Source: Sulfurospirillum sp.
GTDB lineage: Bacteria > Campylobacterota > Campylobacteria > Campylobacterales > Sulfurospirillaceae
Direction: 5' to 3'
Length of the DNA stretch: 34,485 nt
NCBI GenBank assembly: GCA_014859685.1
Contig: JACUTU010000012.1
Location: 1-34,485, forward strand
Shown: positions 34,101 through 34,485 of the stretch, piece after piece
Numbering within the stretch: position 1 is the first letter of the stretch
Layout: the number at the start of each line of letters is the position of its first letter
Notes under the pieces: model-generated
The model's input: the letters and a program-made list of their open reading frames with translations, nothing else
What the model was told of the DNA's origin: nothing
The model's database searches: none
Program-made: the position numbers and the translations under genes

Positions 34101-34440
34101 TGAATCTAACTACACTCTTGGAGTAATAAAGTGGTATTCTGATGAAAATAGGTACGGAGTTATTGAAGAGGTAAATACTCACAAAGAAGTATTTTTACAT
34201 TTTAAAAATTGGGTAGATAATTACTCTATTACAAATATAACAATCTCACTAGTTTTAGTATTTGAGGTTGCAGAAGAAAAAAACAAGATTACTGCAAAAA
34301 ATTGCAGATTTTTTGATTATTCAAAAAAAGATTATATGCTACTTTATAAATTGACATTTATGTATGAACACTATCTGTATGTAAAGGGCGAAAACAACAG
34401 AGAAACTAAAATTGTAAATATTTTAAACAATCAAGCGTAA
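34093..34440 (+). CDS. Cold-shock-domain-like small protein
   Basis: I start at the ATG at 34093 (M-N-N-E-S-N-Y-T-L-G); an earlier in-frame start at 34072 lies deeper inside the DUF1566 gene. Residues 6-70 resemble a cold-shock OB-fold: G-V-I-K-W-Y-S-D-E-N-R-Y-G-V-I, then E-V-F-L-H-F, then V-F-E-V-A-E-E-K-N-K-I-T-A-K-N-C. The usual K-G-F-G-F is changed to N-R-Y-G-V, so nucleic acid binding may be altered. The last 45 residues are not part of the fold and match nothing I know. Confidence 0.7.
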   Translation: MNNESNYTLGVIKWYSDENRYGVIEEVNTHKEVFLHFKNWVDNYSITNITISLVLVFEVAEEKNKITAKNCRFFDYSKKDYMLLYKLTFMYEHYLYVKGENNRETKIVNILNNQA

Positions 34441-34485
34441 TACCTAGCATGATATAAGCTGCTATATTTTTAACAACTCTATCAA

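Overview
The window is low-GC bacterial DNA, most likely from a free-living, respiratory member of the Campylobacterota (Sulfurospirillum/Sulfurimonas/Arcobacter-like). I infer this from a SorAB sulfite dehydrogenase of the Campylobacter type, a periplasmic multiheme cytochrome operon with an NrfCD-type quinol module, a TAXI-TRAP transporter and the AT-rich codon use. No RNA gene or CRISPR array is visible, and there is no intact transposase.

The core half runs from 1 to about 22.2 kb. It opens with a PAS-domain gene that lacks a start codon. A minus-strand catabolic cluster follows: an LhgO-like L-2-hydroxyglutarate oxidase, a LUD-domain protein, a fused TRAP permease and a TAXI binding protein. 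Next come sorAB (minus), then leuC-mobA-degenerate GGDEF/EAL (plus), a DMT exporter, a small membrane protein and a Dabb protein. A tightly overlapping five-gene minus-strand operon (12518-17305) encodes a diheme cytochrome c, an anchored tetraheme cytochrome, an NrfC-like Fe-S protein, an NrfD-like quinol dehydrogenase and a HAO-family octaheme cytochrome. Together they look like a quinol-to-periplasm reductase chain. A two-component system and a PldA phospholipase are transcribed divergently from it. An RRM protein, an AEC carrier and a DUF2892 protein close the core. The palindrome TACATGTA occurs at least 17 times in this half, mostly inside genes, and I found none in the rest of the window.

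From about 22.2 to 24.4 kb the DNA is a graveyard. It holds a REP-like repeat, the C-terminal end of a RAYT/IS200-like transposase, a truncated gene joined to the tail of a DUF4143 ATPase, and a DUF1848 gene split by an in-frame TAA.

From 24.6 to 34.4 kb lies an AT-richer, all-plus-strand accessory island. It contains a DUF4143 ATPase, a frameshifted membrane/coiled-coil protein, a protein resembling a divergent class III nucleotidyl cyclase, a helical protein, a WD40 protein, an 800-residue coiled-coil/J-like/LRR/methyltransferase-like protein, a second DUF4143 ATPase, a DUF1566 protein and a cold-shock-like protein. The WD40 and 800-residue proteins are adjacent and both end in an acidic tip, D-I-D-x-D-E-I-P-F. 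This closely resembles the C-terminal tip by which SSB recruits DNA repair proteins. The WD40 and DUF1566 proteins also share an N-terminal tag. Both ATPase genes carry ATAGTAT/ATACTAT inverted repeats in their promoters. This block is the best candidate for an undescribed system, perhaps a conflict or defence module tied to SSB partners; that role is inference.
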